This document shows positions 8,621 to 16,122 of a stretch of 64,000 bases of DNA, piece after piece. How positions within the stretch are numbered: position 1 is the first letter of the stretch; each line of letters begins with the position of its first letter. Source of the stretch: Actinomyces bovis. Lineage in GTDB: Bacteria > Actinomycetota > Actinomycetes > Actinomycetales > Actinomycetaceae. The stretch is taken from NCBI RefSeq assembly GCF_900444995.1, contig NZ_UAPQ01000008.1:124001-188000 (forward strand), read 5' to 3'. Made by a program: the position numbers and the translations under genes. Below the pieces are notes generated by a model. The model saw nothing but the letters and a program-made list of their open reading frames with translations, was not told the origin of the DNA and searched no databases.

Positions 8621-8702
8621 TGCGCAAGAAGGGACTCGAACCCTCACGCCCGAAGGCACCAGAACCTAAATCTGGGGCGTCTACCAATTCCGCCACTCGC
8701 GC
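8621..8702 (-). tRNA. tRNA-Leu (UAG anticodon)
   Basis: A complete cloverleaf reads leftward. The acceptor stem is GCGCGAG with CTTGCGC, and the D-arm is GGCGGAATTGGTAGAC. The anticodon arm CCAGA-TTTAGGT-TCTGG gives anticodon TAG. A long class II variable arm (TGCCTTCGGGCG) and a T-arm GAGGG-TTCGAGT-CCCTT complete it. Discriminator A is at 8621 and CCA is not encoded. Confidence 0.95.
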
Positions 8703-8743
8703 TCAGGGACACACCATACCTGCTGTGAGCCCCGGCTGGTGCC

Positions 8744-9223
8744 TCAGTCCCCCAGACCGAGGGCGCGTCGCAGCCGTCCAACATGTCCAAGGGCCTTGAC
8801 GTTGTAAAGCACCAGAGTGACTTTGCCAGCCCGATCCACCACCACCGTGGAACGGATCACGCCCGTGTACACCCTGCCGTAGTTCTTCTTCTCACCCCAG
8901 GCACCCCATGCCTCCATGACTTTGTGCTCTGGATCGGAGAGCAAGGGGAAAGGTAGGGAACGCTTTTCAACGAAGCGTGCAATAGCTGCGGAGGAGTCAG
9001 GTGAGATGCCCACCACCTCGTAGCCTGCCGCACGCCAAGCAGCCAGCGAGTCACGGAAGTCACAGGCCTCCTTAGTACAACCGGGGGTGGAGGCCTTGGG
9101 ATAGAAGTAGACGATTACGCCCCGCTTGGCGCGCTTGCGCAACTCCGCCAGGGCGACGACGTCGCCGTCGCCTCCCGGCAGGCTGAAATCAGGGGCGGTG
9201 TCACCGACGGTTAAAGCAGGCAT
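8744..9223 (-). CDS. bcp: Thioredoxin-dependent peroxiredoxin, Bcp/PrxQ type
   Basis: This cytoplasmic thiol peroxidase reduces H2O2 and alkyl hydroperoxides using thioredoxin. Its 159 residues include the N-terminal VGDTAPDFSLPGGDGDVVAL, the peroxidatic motif ASTPGCTKEACDFRD (peroxidatic Cys near residue 48, resolving Cys five residues later, as in the atypical 2-Cys BCP subgroup), and GISPDSS plus FPLLSDPEHKV downstream. The start is supported by AGGAAGG eight bases upstream of ATG. It is single-gene, transcribed toward the tRNA-Leu gene. Confidence 0.94.
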   Translation of the reverse strand: MPALTVGDTAPDFSLPGGDGDVVALAELRKRAKRGVIVYFYPKASTPGCTKEACDFRDSLAAWRAAGYEVVGISPDSSAAIARFVEKRSLPFPLLSDPEHKVMEAWGAWGEKKNYGRVYTGVIRSTVVVDRAGKVTLVLYNVKALGHVGRLRRALGLGD

Positions 9224-9365
9224 GGACTTTCCTTCCTGGGAGAGCTGTCACCATCCTGCCACGCAAACGAAACCGTGGGGTCGGCACCATCTGGTACCGA
9301 CCCCACAAGAACTCGATTGGCAGAGACCTCCCGCCAAGACGCCGCCTGCGCGGCCCTTAGCCGGT

Positions 9366-9527
9366 TCAGGCAGCTAGTGCCAGTGCCTCCTGCGCCGCAT
9401 TGACGCGCTCAAGCGCGCGCTCCAGGCGGGAAGGGGAGGCGGTGGCGGTCAGAGACTCAAGCTCTGCCTGGGCGGCCTCCAGCTCGCGCGCTGCGGCCTC
9501 TTGCGTGATGTTCAACTTGTTCATCAT
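9366..9527 (-). CDS. Small coiled-coil protein of unknown function
   Basis: The 53-residue product begins MMNKLNITQEAA and has strong heptad-like Leu/Ala/Glu spacing (ARELEAAQAELESL and RLERALERVNAAQEALALA), predicting one long helix or helical hairpin. No membrane segment or Cys is present. The start is chosen because GGAGAAGAAGAGA, a good ribosome site, sits just upstream of ATGATG. A longer upstream reading in the same frame contains no better site. I do not recognise a named family. Confidence 0.55.
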   Translation of the reverse strand: MMNKLNITQEAAARELEAAQAELESLTATASPSRLERALERVNAAQEALALAA

Positions 9528-9835
9528 TCTCTTCTTCTCCTCATCTGTGGCCCTGATAGGCCGGGGCGCCAGGCGGATTGCAGGTACTCCCTGCGGCCTG
9601 GGTGCCATGTGGTCTTGACGCAGACCACTGGTTGCCCGTGGGACAACTGGTCTGCCGTGCCTACTTTGTAGGCGCTCACGTGAGTGGCAACACATGGTTA
9701 CAGGTAGTTGTTCCCACGCCTAGACGATTAGACATCCTGTGCCTGCAAAAACCATGAACCTTGCCGGTGTGGATAGCAGGAAACCGGTGGAAACACCGCA
9801 CCGCACCCAGTTCGAACCGGTGCGGCCTCACGTGG
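9528..9835. other. Intergenic region with hairpin, between small ORF and tRNA-Lys
   Basis: It contains the strong hairpin at 9620-9655 (listed separately) and a second pairing, CCGCACC with GGTGCGG, at about 9798-9827 just downstream of the leftward tRNA-Lys gene. The second could end tRNA transcription. I see no coding sequence. Confidence 0.45.
9620..9655 (-). promoter_or_regulatory. Strong hairpin in the leader of the small coiled-coil gene
   Basis: GCAGACCA pairs with TGGTCTGC and the inner GTTG pairs with CAAC. There is a 3-base bulge on one side and a 9-base loop. It lies about 95 bp upstream of the leftward gene ending at 9366 and downstream of the tRNA-Lys genes. It could be a transcript leader structure or a terminator, but there is no T-run. 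Confidence 0.35.
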
Positions 9836-9909
9836 TACCCCCTCAGGGACTCGAACCCTGGACACCCTGATTAAGAGTCAGGTGCTCTAACCAACTGAGC
9901 TAAGGAGGC
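9836..9909 (-). tRNA. tRNA-Lys (CUU anticodon), copy A
   Basis: The leftward cloverleaf has acceptor GCCTCCT/AGGGGGT, D-arm TAGCTCAGTTGGTTAGAGCA, anticodon arm CTGACTCTTAATCAG with anticodon CTT, and T-arm CAGGGTTCGAGTCCCTG. CCA is not encoded. It is identical over the gene to the copy at 9952-10025. Confidence 0.96.
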
Positions 9910-9951
9910 TTGGTTAGAAATTCACTGCCGGAGCCTAAACCCCAGCCGTGG

Positions 9952-10025
9952 TACCCCCTCAGGGACTCGAACCCTGGACACCCTGATTAAGAGTCAGGTG
10001 CTCTAACCAACTGAGCTAAGGAGGC
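9952..10025 (-). tRNA. tRNA-Lys (CUU anticodon), copy B
   Basis: This is a second identical copy of the tRNA-Lys gene. About 40 bp of unrelated spacer separate the two. It is probably co-transcribed leftward with copy A. Confidence 0.96.
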
Positions 10026-10188
10026 ATGTCCCGCAGGCGTTTACCGCCTGGCGACGAAGGAAGACTTTACGTGCCGGACCGGTGCGAGTCCAGTCGAGAC
10101 CGACTGTGGCGACGTGATGTGCGGGACACTCAGGAGACGCAGGGCACTGCCTGCTCAACGGCTCCAGCTGCAAGCCGCCCACAAAGTT

Positions 10189-10659
10189 TCAGTCCTGGCC
10201 CCGCTCCTTGGCGCGGCGCTGCTCTAACTGGGCTTGCACCTGAGCTCGCCGCTGCCGGTCCCGCTTGGATAGGCCCGGCACGTGGTCCATCGCCGCACCA
10301 GCCACCGAACGCGAGGCATGCTTCACTTCCGACGACGGCGGCTCCCCAATCTTCCCGGAGCGCCGCCACTGCCGGTACTGGGCCAGCAGACGCGCTTGCT
10401 CTTCATCCAGGCCTCCCCACAAGGGCAGACGCAAGCGGTAGCGCTCCCGCACCCGGTAGCCGATATTCCAGCCCAGCAGAGCAATCACTACGATCACCAC
10501 ACCAGAAATAAGCCCGGCAGAGCCGTCCTCGTTGCGATCGTGCAGTGCCACCCAGCCGCCAATCAAGCCCACCAGCAGCAGGGTCACCACACCGATACTG
10601 AGCAAAGATGCCAGGTACTTCTGGCGGTCTGTGAAGCGAATGCTTTCCCCAAACCTCAT
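10189..10659 (-). CDS. Small membrane protein, two predicted TM helices
   Basis: The 156-residue product starts MRFGESIRFTDRQKYL at an ATG overlapping the stop of the proline iminopeptidase gene (ATGA at 10656-10659), so the two are translationally coupled. Two hydrophobic helices lie at about residues 18-38 (LLSIGVVTLLLVGLIGGWV) and 48-66 (AGLISGVVIVVIALLGWNIG). The cytoplasmic C-terminal half is strongly basic and helical (RQWRRSGK, SKRDRQRRAQVQAQLEQRRAKER). Similar small proteins occur widely in actinobacteria, but I know no function. A longer upstream frame inside the peptidase gene is disregarded. Confidence 0.72.
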   Translation of the reverse strand: MRFGESIRFTDRQKYLASLLSIGVVTLLLVGLIGGWVALHDRNEDGSAGLISGVVIVVIALLGWNIGYRVRERYRLRLPLWGGLDEEQARLLAQYRQWRRSGKIGEPPSSEVKHASRSVAGAAMDHVPGLSKRDRQRRAQVQAQLEQRRAKERGQD

Positions 10660-11699
10660 GACTGGTCCTCGGCGGTGGCACCCGAGACCGCTTCCTCGGC
10701 CAGTTCTAAGCCAAACCGGTCGGTGGCGTAGATCAGCGCAGAAAGGGTCTCCGGCTCGCTGAAGGCGTGCCCGGAGGTGGGGGAGATGCATAACTCGGCC
10801 TCCGGCCATACCCGGTGCAGCGCCCAGGCAGTGCCAATTGGGCAGCACATGTCATAGCGGCCTTGCACGATCACTCCTGGGATGCCATGCTCTGAGAGCA
10901 CATGTGCGCCGCGCAGCAGCTCACCGTCTTCCATCCAACCGCGGTTCAAGAAGTAGTGGTTTTCAATGCGGGCAAAGGTGATGGCGAAGGCCGGATCCTG
11001 CACCTCAGCAATATGCTGGTGGTCGCGCAGAAGCGTGGAAGTGGCCGCCTCCCAAGTGGTCCAAGCCCGTCCTGCCGGACCATGCACTGCCGGGTCCGGG
11101 TCCATGAGCAATTCGTGATAGCGCTGGATGTAACCTCCCGGCTCCACTCCGGCACCAGCGGCAGCCACGTAGTGCTCCCACTCGTCGGGCCAAACCAGGT
11201 CCGCGCCACCAGCCTCGTAGTACCAGTCCAGCTCGCGTTGGCGCAGTGTGAAAATCCCGCGCAGCACCAAGGCGGTCACCCGCTCCGGGTTCTTCTGCGC
11301 GTACGCCAAGGCCAGCGTCGAACCCCAGGAGCCGCCAAAAACCAGCCAACGCCCGATCCCTAGGTGTTCCCGCAGACGTTCCATATCCGCCACCAGGTGC
11401 CAGGTGGTGTTGGTGGACAGATCTGCCTCAGGTTCCCAAGCGTGGGGCAGTGAGCGTCCGCAGCCCCGCTGGTCAAACAAGACGATTCGATAGCGCTCTG
11501 GGTCGAAACAGCGTCGGTGCTCAGGGGCACAGCCGCCACCGGGTCCACCGTGCACGAACACCGCTGGCACGCCGTCGGGGTTACCGCAGGTCTCCCAGTA
11601 GACCTGCTGGCCATCACCCACGTCTAACAAACCAGACTCGTAGGGTTCGATTGGAGGATAGAAGCCGCGCAAAGGCCGGCCCTGAGCGTCAGTGGTCAT
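10656..11699 (-). CDS. pip: Proline iminopeptidase (alpha/beta hydrolase, S33)
   Basis: The enzyme removes N-terminal proline from peptides in the cytoplasm. The 347-residue product contains the oxyanion signature HGGPGGGC (near residue 44), DQRGCGRS, the nucleophile elbow GGSWGS with catalytic Ser near residue 115, then GRYDMCCP with the Asp and SGHAF with the His. YYEAGGADLVWPDEWEHY belongs to the cap region typical of family S33 iminopeptidases. ATG 11699 is preferred to longer frames, because family members begin just before GFYPPIEPYESG. It is divergent from the ATP-grasp gene (55 bp apart) and overlaps the membrane-protein gene downstream. Confidence 0.93.
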   Translation of the reverse strand: MTTDAQGRPLRGFYPPIEPYESGLLDVGDGQQVYWETCGNPDGVPAVFVHGGPGGGCAPEHRRCFDPERYRIVLFDQRGCGRSLPHAWEPEADLSTNTTWHLVADMERLREHLGIGRWLVFGGSWGSTLALAYAQKNPERVTALVLRGIFTLRQRELDWYYEAGGADLVWPDEWEHYVAAAGAGVEPGGYIQRYHELLMDPDPAVHGPAGRAWTTWEAATSTLLRDHQHIAEVQDPAFAITFARIENHYFLNRGWMEDGELLRGAHVLSEHGIPGVIVQGRYDMCCPIGTAWALHRVWPEAELCISPTSGHAFSEPETLSALIYATDRFGLELAEEAVSGATAEDQS

Positions 11700-11754
11700 A
11701 ACCGCATTGTGCCATTGGTCCCCCATAGGGCTGCCACACGGTACCGTGTGCCCT

Positions 11755-12681
11755 GTGGCAAAACCCATCGTGACACTGGCGACCTCTGCTGACTTCCCGA
11801 ACCTTGACGCGGACGACCTGGCCCTGCCTGACGCACTGGCGGAGCGGGGCATCGACCCGCGCATCGCGGTGTGGAACGACCCGGACGTGGATTGGCACAA
11901 CGCTGGCATCGTCGTCCTGCGCTCGGTGCGTGACTACGCCAAGCGCCGCCACTACGACGCCTTCCGCGAATGGGCCCGCTGTGTGCCACGCCTGCTAAAC
12001 CATCCGGACGTGGTGGACTGGAACTCAGACAAGCACTACTTGCGTGAGTTGGAGAAACGGGGCGTGCCCACCATCCCTACCATGTGGCTGGAGCCGGAGC
12101 AGCAGCTCTCCAAGCACCAGGTGCACACTCGTTTCCCAGCCTTCGGTGACTTTGTGGTCAAGCCCGCCATCTCCTCCGGCGGACGCGGCACCGGCCGCTA
12201 CACCGCCATTGACGCCAAGTCCCGCTCTGAGGCCATCAACGACGCCGTCCACCATCTGGGCCGCGGCCGCACGGTCATGGTGCAGCGCTATCTGGAAGAG
12301 GTGGACCGCAAAGGTGAGCTTTCCCTGGTCTACTTCAACGGAGTGCTCTCTCACGCTGTGGAGAAAGCCCCCATGCTGCACCCCTCCTTCCGCTCCACCG
12401 ATGAGGAAGAGGTGCACGAGGAGATCGTCACTGCCCGCGAACCCTCCGAGCAGGAGTGGCTCTGGGGTGAGAAGGTTCGCAAGGCCATCCACGGGCTCAT
12501 TAAGGAGCGTTCCCAGCGGGACATCCTGTTGCTGTTCAACCGCGTTGACGTGGTCTCAGACGGGCAGGGGAGCTTCTACCTGATGGAGGTTTCGCTGATT
12601 GACGCCGGCCTGTACCTCAGTTCCGCGCCCGCTGCGCTGGACAACTTCGCGGACGCGATCGCCCAGCGCGTCTTTTGGTAA
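11755..12681 (+). CDS. ATP-grasp domain protein (RimK/GshB-like ligase)
   Basis: The 308-residue product starts at GTG 11755 (VAKPIVTLATSADFP), because family members begin near the first beta strand. ATP-grasp features are the lysine-containing strand and glycine loop FVVKPAISSGGRGTGRY (near residue 135), the hinge region VMVQRYLEEVDRKGELSLV with conserved Glu and Lys, and the metal-binding end RVDVVSDG...YLMEVSLIDAGLYL. Relatives ligate a carboxylate to an amine using ATP, including cycloserine-pathway ligases and glutathione synthetase-like enzymes. The substrates here cannot be read from sequence. It is divergent from pip. Confidence 0.8.
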   Translation: MAKPIVTLATSADFPNLDADDLALPDALAERGIDPRIAVWNDPDVDWHNAGIVVLRSVRDYAKRRHYDAFREWARCVPRLLNHPDVVDWNSDKHYLRELEKRGVPTIPTMWLEPEQQLSKHQVHTRFPAFGDFVVKPAISSGGRGTGRYTAIDAKSRSEAINDAVHHLGRGRTVMVQRYLEEVDRKGELSLVYFNGVLSHAVEKAPMLHPSFRSTDEEEVHEEIVTAREPSEQEWLWGEKVRKAIHGLIKERSQRDILLLFNRVDVVSDGQGSFYLMEVSLIDAGLYLSSAPAALDNFADAIAQRVFW

Positions 12682-12784
12682 GTGCACCGCTGACAGTCAG
12701 CAGGTTTTAATGGCGATTACTTATATTTGTGCTAGATATCGACTTTTGTGGTATAGGTCGGTATCATAGTGTTACGCTGGCAAT

Positions 12785-12832
12785 GATGCCAGTACTGATG
12801 CCAGTACTGATGCCAGTACTGATGCCAGTACT
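12785..12832 (+). repeat. 12-bp tandem repeat, four perfect copies
   Basis: The unit GATGCCAGTACT occurs four times in direct succession, with a fifth degenerate start (GATGCTGG). It lies about 40 bp upstream of the small secreted-protein start, between the presumed promoter and the ribosome site. Copy-number change would alter leader length or spacing without shifting a frame. Confidence 0.95.
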
Positions 12833-12873
12833 GATGCTGGTGTCATGGATTCCTAATGACGGAAGGGAACGCC

Positions 12874-13185
12874 ATGAAGAAGAATCGGCTACTCGTCTCG
12901 GCTATGCTTATAGCCTCTGTGAGTCTGGGGGTAGCTCCGGCTGCGGCTCAGACTGTTAGTGTCATAGGTGCTAGTGCCTCGCGTATTGGTAATACTGTGT
13001 ACCTTAGTGACACATCAGGAGATGATCACGGCGTATACGCCAATGTCAATACCACGTCTACTCGTCTGAATAACTACAGTGGTGTGGGGACAACTGTTAA
13101 CAGGACGTATACGTTTAGAGTGACGGCGGTCCGGGCATGTGTTGACCTGCAGTGGCAATATGACAGATGCTCAAACTGGGGCTGA
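12874..13185 (+). CDS. Small secreted two-cysteine protein, putative exported peptide
   Basis: The 103-residue product starts at ATG 12874, supported by GGAAGGG seven bases upstream. It has a textbook Sec signal peptide (MKKNRLLVSAMLIASVSLG, then VAPAAA, cleavage before QTVSV at about residue 26). The mature part of about 78 residues is Ser/Thr/Asn-rich and ends TFRVTAVRACVDLQWQYDRC-SNWG, with only two Cys, probably a disulfide. The ending resembles small secreted actinobacterial proteins with a C...W...CSxW pattern that I recall without a named function. It is followed 42 bp later by an ABC ATPase and a 10-TM permease, an arrangement seen with Sec-dependent bacteriocins such as lactococcin 972. 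It lacks clear similarity to lactococcin 972 itself. Confidence 0.75.
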   Translation: MKKNRLLVSAMLIASVSLGVAPAAAQTVSVIGASASRIGNTVYLSDTSGDDHGVYANVNTTSTRLNNYSGVGTTVNRTYTFRVTAVRACVDLQWQYDRCSNWG

Positions 13186-13227
13186 TGTTGCTGCTCGTAT
13201 GCGTGGAATGAAGCTGTGGCGGTCTAG

Positions 13228-13899
13228 ATGAGTAACCCCATCGCGTGCCTGCGCGACCTTACCTTCAGTTATGGAGGCCGGCTGGTACTCAACGGCCTTG
13301 ACTTGACGCTAGGCAACGGTGAAGTAGCTGCGATCACGGGCCCCTCCGGTAGCGGAAAATCCACTCTACTCTCCCTCGTCCTTGGTCTACTCAAGCCAGA
13401 CCGAGGCGAGGTGAGAGTAAACGGGAGAACAGTGCAGTTTGGAAACAATTCAGCTGCCGCGAAAATGAGACGTGAAACCATCGGTATGGTGTTCCAAGCA
13501 GGCTATCTGCTTGACGAACTAACGCCTCTAGAAAATGTTATTCTGCCTGCTTTGGCCGGCGGTATTGCCTTCGAAGCTGCTGCTAGTAAAGGGCGCGTTT
13601 TACTAGCCCAACTAGGTATAGAGGTGCAAGCGCGGCAAACCTCCTCCTTGTCTGGAGGAGAACAACAGCGGGTGGCGATAGCACGCGCCCTGATTGGTTC
13701 TCCTCGACTGCTGATCGCTGATGAACCCACTGCTTCACTGGACCGCGCTAATCGTGAGAATGTCATCTCCTGCCTCTGTCAGCAGGTAAGAGGTGCAAAT
13801 CGGGCATTGCTGTTAGTAACTCATGATGAAGATATTGCCGCGTCTGCCGATCGCTGGTACCACCTGGATGAAGGTCGTCTGAGGCAGGCATGCTCATGA
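13228..13899 (+). CDS. ABC transporter ATP-binding protein (MacB/LolD type)
   Basis: The 223-residue ATPase has all motifs: Walker A GPSGSGKST (about residues 37-45), Q-loop VFQAGYLLDELTP, signature LSGGEQQRVAIARAL, Walker B LLIADEPTASLD and H-switch LLVTHDEDI. Its size and sequence fit the o228/LolD/MacB group that partners with FtsX-type permeases. Its stop overlaps the permease start (ATGA), so the two are made in a fixed ratio. Codon use is less GC-rich than the flanking housekeeping genes, which may indicate acquisition. Confidence 0.93.
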   Translation: MSNPIACLRDLTFSYGGRLVLNGLDLTLGNGEVAAITGPSGSGKSTLLSLVLGLLKPDRGEVRVNGRTVQFGNNSAAAKMRRETIGMVFQAGYLLDELTPLENVILPALAGGIAFEAAASKGRVLLAQLGIEVQARQTSSLSGGEQQRVAIARALIGSPRLLIADEPTASLDRANRENVISCLCQQVRGANRALLLVTHDEDIAASADRWYHLDEGRLRQACS

Positions 13900-16094
13900 G
13901 CCATTCCATGATGGTGGCTGCCAGGGCACTACGTGCTCAACATCGACGCGCTGGTCACAGAGCTTCCTACTTGGTAGTAATGCTGGGTACATTATTGGCC
14001 TGCCTAGGGTTGATGTCCCTTGTAGTTCTGGTTAACGACGTGTGGCTCGGCCAAGCACGCTCGGCTGCAATATCCCCGATTCCAGCCGAGTTACACGAGG
14101 GTGATGTCAAGCTGTTATACCTGCCCGTCTTCGGTGAGATTGACAATCGCCCTGTCACTTTGGTTGTTCTGGAACCATTGATCGCCGATGCGCCTCTACC
14201 ACCGGGCCTAGACCGTTGGCCTGCCCTCGGAGAAGCATATGTATCGCCGCAACTCGCTAATGAACTAGTGGGAAGTAGGAGCCTGCTCTATGGAAAGGTT
14301 GCCGGTTACATAGACCCTACCGGGCTGGAAACACCGACTGAACGCCGTGTTTACCTCAGGGCTACTGCAGACACTCTGCAAACTCAGGCAATGCTCCCGG
14401 TATGGGGCTTTGGCTACAGGGACTGGCAAGAGGCGATTCATGGCACGGGTTACCTCTATCGCAGCGGTTTGGAGCGTTCAGTTCTGCTGGTTTTGAGTAG
14501 CCTCTTCCTCCCCGGCCTCGTAACAGTGGGAATCGGTGCGGCGGTAGGGGCTGAGAAGTTATGCAGGACCGGGCGGATGCTCGCTGCCATAGGCCTCAGT
14601 CGTCGTCAGCTGGTCCGACTAGATTGCTTGGAGCACTTGCCTTACTGCCTAGCGGCGGCTCTTATCGCCTGTTCAACCATGATTTGGGCAATGAGCTGTG
14701 ACATAATTCTGCCTTTCCTGGATGCTCGCTACAACGCAGCAGACACTCGGCAGGTTGCACCCTTGCTGTTAGTCGCAATATTTGCAGGAGTTGGTGCCTG
14801 CCTAGCCATGGTGGGGCTGGTCCGCACCCGTATCCGTGAGCGTAAGCGCCGCCGTAGACGGGTTCGTCAGGCAGATCGCGACATTTACAGTGCAGGATTT
14901 CTTCTGGCTCTTACTGCTGGGGCATCTTTGCCGGCGCTGCTGGCCCCTTGGCCTTTTGTTGGTCACATTGCAACGGCAGCAGGATTTGCCACCATCATCC
15001 TGTCATGGGCTCCCATTAGCCTGGTATGTCTGTGGGTTGGTCGCATTTTGGTACGTGTATCTCAACTGCGCTCCTTCCCGGGAATGCTCATAGCAGGTAG
15101 GTTCCTCGAGCATCTGCCTAGGCGCGTTAGCTCAGTTGCGCTCAGTATGTGTGCTGTCATCATTTTGGCTGGACTGGTTCATCTGCACACTTCCAGCCTG
15201 AGCGGGATAATTGTTCAATCTCAAAAAGACCTGGCTCGTTACGGTACCAGCGTGCTCACATTGCATGTCCCGGCGAATGCTAGCCCTGCTCCAATAATCG
15301 AACAGCTGCCACCGGAGATAGGCGTCCTGGCTATTCATAGGGAATCGGCGCCTGAACCTGGCGCCGCTGAGTCGTTGAACCTAAGCGGTTCCTGTGCAGC
15401 GCTGAAGGCTCTGGAATTGCCGTGCCCTGACAGGCAAGCGGTTAAGACCCCAGTGGTTACCGGCTCGGACCGTGTGCGCTATGCGGTGGGCCAGCTTCCT
15501 CGGCTTTTCGTCACCCAGACTGAGGAGGTACCGCGAGACTCCGAGGAACTCATCCTTGTCTCGCCAACTAAAACCGGACTTGACCTCGACTCCCTGCAAA
15601 GTACAGCCAGCCGCTACCTACCAGGTACAATCGTATCTGTGCGTTCTAGCTGGCACGTGGCTGGTGCCGATGTGGCTCTGGAAGAGGGATGGGTGTTGTT
15701 CTTCTCCACTATCGGCGGATTGATACTGATACTGGCCCTGGGCGTGGCTCTCACTGAGGATCTTCGGCAGGTGAGCGCGATAGTGGCCCCAGTGGGGTCC
15801 GTGACAGGGAATCCCGCTGTGGCCTCAAGTGCAACGGCTTGGAGCGTATCTATACCGCTGCTAACCGCCGGGGTATTAGGAGTCATCGTATACAACATCC
15901 TGCCGTTAGGGATGGAGCACATAATCGGCGACCCCAACTTGCCCAACTGGAAAGCTAGCCCGATCCTGACCTGTGGAGCACTTATATTCACTGTGGTCGG
16001 CGCATCTGGCTCAGCCTTAATGGCCTGGCGTGCTGCCCGGCGTGATGTCGCCTCGTGGCGCCCCGGGCAGACTCCAAGACACACAAGCTCCTGA
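13896..16094 (+). CDS. FtsX-type ABC permease, about ten TM helices
   Basis: The 732-residue product starts at the ATG overlapping the ATPase stop. An alternative ATG lies two codons upstream. One TM (YLVVMLGTLLACLGLMSLVV) is followed by an extracellular domain of about 150 residues. Three TM helices follow to about residue 310, then a basic cytoplasmic loop (RIRERKRRRRRVRQ), three more TM, a second large extracellular domain (about 430-590) and a final three-helix FtsX core. The ten-TM, two-ectodomain plan matches export or immunity permeases of bacteriocin-type systems and MacB/FtsX relatives. The partner is the ATPase and the likely client is the small secreted protein, both by position only. 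Confidence 0.83.
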   Translation: MSHSMMVAARALRAQHRRAGHRASYLVVMLGTLLACLGLMSLVVLVNDVWLGQARSAAISPIPAELHEGDVKLLYLPVFGEIDNRPVTLVVLEPLIADAPLPPGLDRWPALGEAYVSPQLANELVGSRSLLYGKVAGYIDPTGLETPTERRVYLRATADTLQTQAMLPVWGFGYRDWQEAIHGTGYLYRSGLERSVLLVLSSLFLPGLVTVGIGAAVGAEKLCRTGRMLAAIGLSRRQLVRLDCLEHLPYCLAAALIACSTMIWAMSCDIILPFLDARYNAADTRQVAPLLLVAIFAGVGACLAMVGLVRTRIRERKRRRRRVRQADRDIYSAGFLLALTAGASLPALLAPWPFVGHIATAAGFATIILSWAPISLVCLWVGRILVRVSQLRSFPGMLIAGRFLEHLPRRVSSVALSMCAVIILAGLVHLHTSSLSGIIVQSQKDLARYGTSVLTLHVPANASPAPIIEQLPPEIGVLAIHRESAPEPGAAESLNLSGSCAALKALELPCPDRQAVKTPVVTGSDRVRYAVGQLPRLFVTQTEEVPRDSEELILVSPTKTGLDLDSLQSTASRYLPGTIVSVRSSWHVAGADVALEEGWVLFFSTIGGLILILALGVALTEDLRQVSAIVAPVGSVTGNPAVASSATAWSVSIPLLTAGVLGVIVYNILPLGMEHIIGDPNLPNWKASPILTCGALIFTVVGASGSALMAWRAARRDVASWRPGQTPRHTSS

Positions 16095-16122
16095 TACAAG
16101 ATGACCCAGGAGCCGCCACAGT

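Noticed and set aside
8079-8696. Leftward frame over the PASTA/Excalibur gene and tRNA-Leu
   Set aside because: It overlaps a tRNA and a clearly coding opposite strand, with low-complexity Arg/Leu composition.
10026-10511. Rightward frame from 10026
   Set aside because: It is antisense to the small membrane-protein gene and has no recognisable features.
12729-12959. Frame with repeated MPVL units across the 12-bp repeat
   Set aside because: It is the tandem repeat read in one frame, with no good start or domain, and it overlaps the better-supported secreted-peptide start at 12874.
12874-13185. Identification of the peptide as a lactococcin 972 homologue
   Set aside because: Layout is similar, but the mature sequence has two Cys and lacks the lactococcin 972 pattern, so only an analogy is stated.
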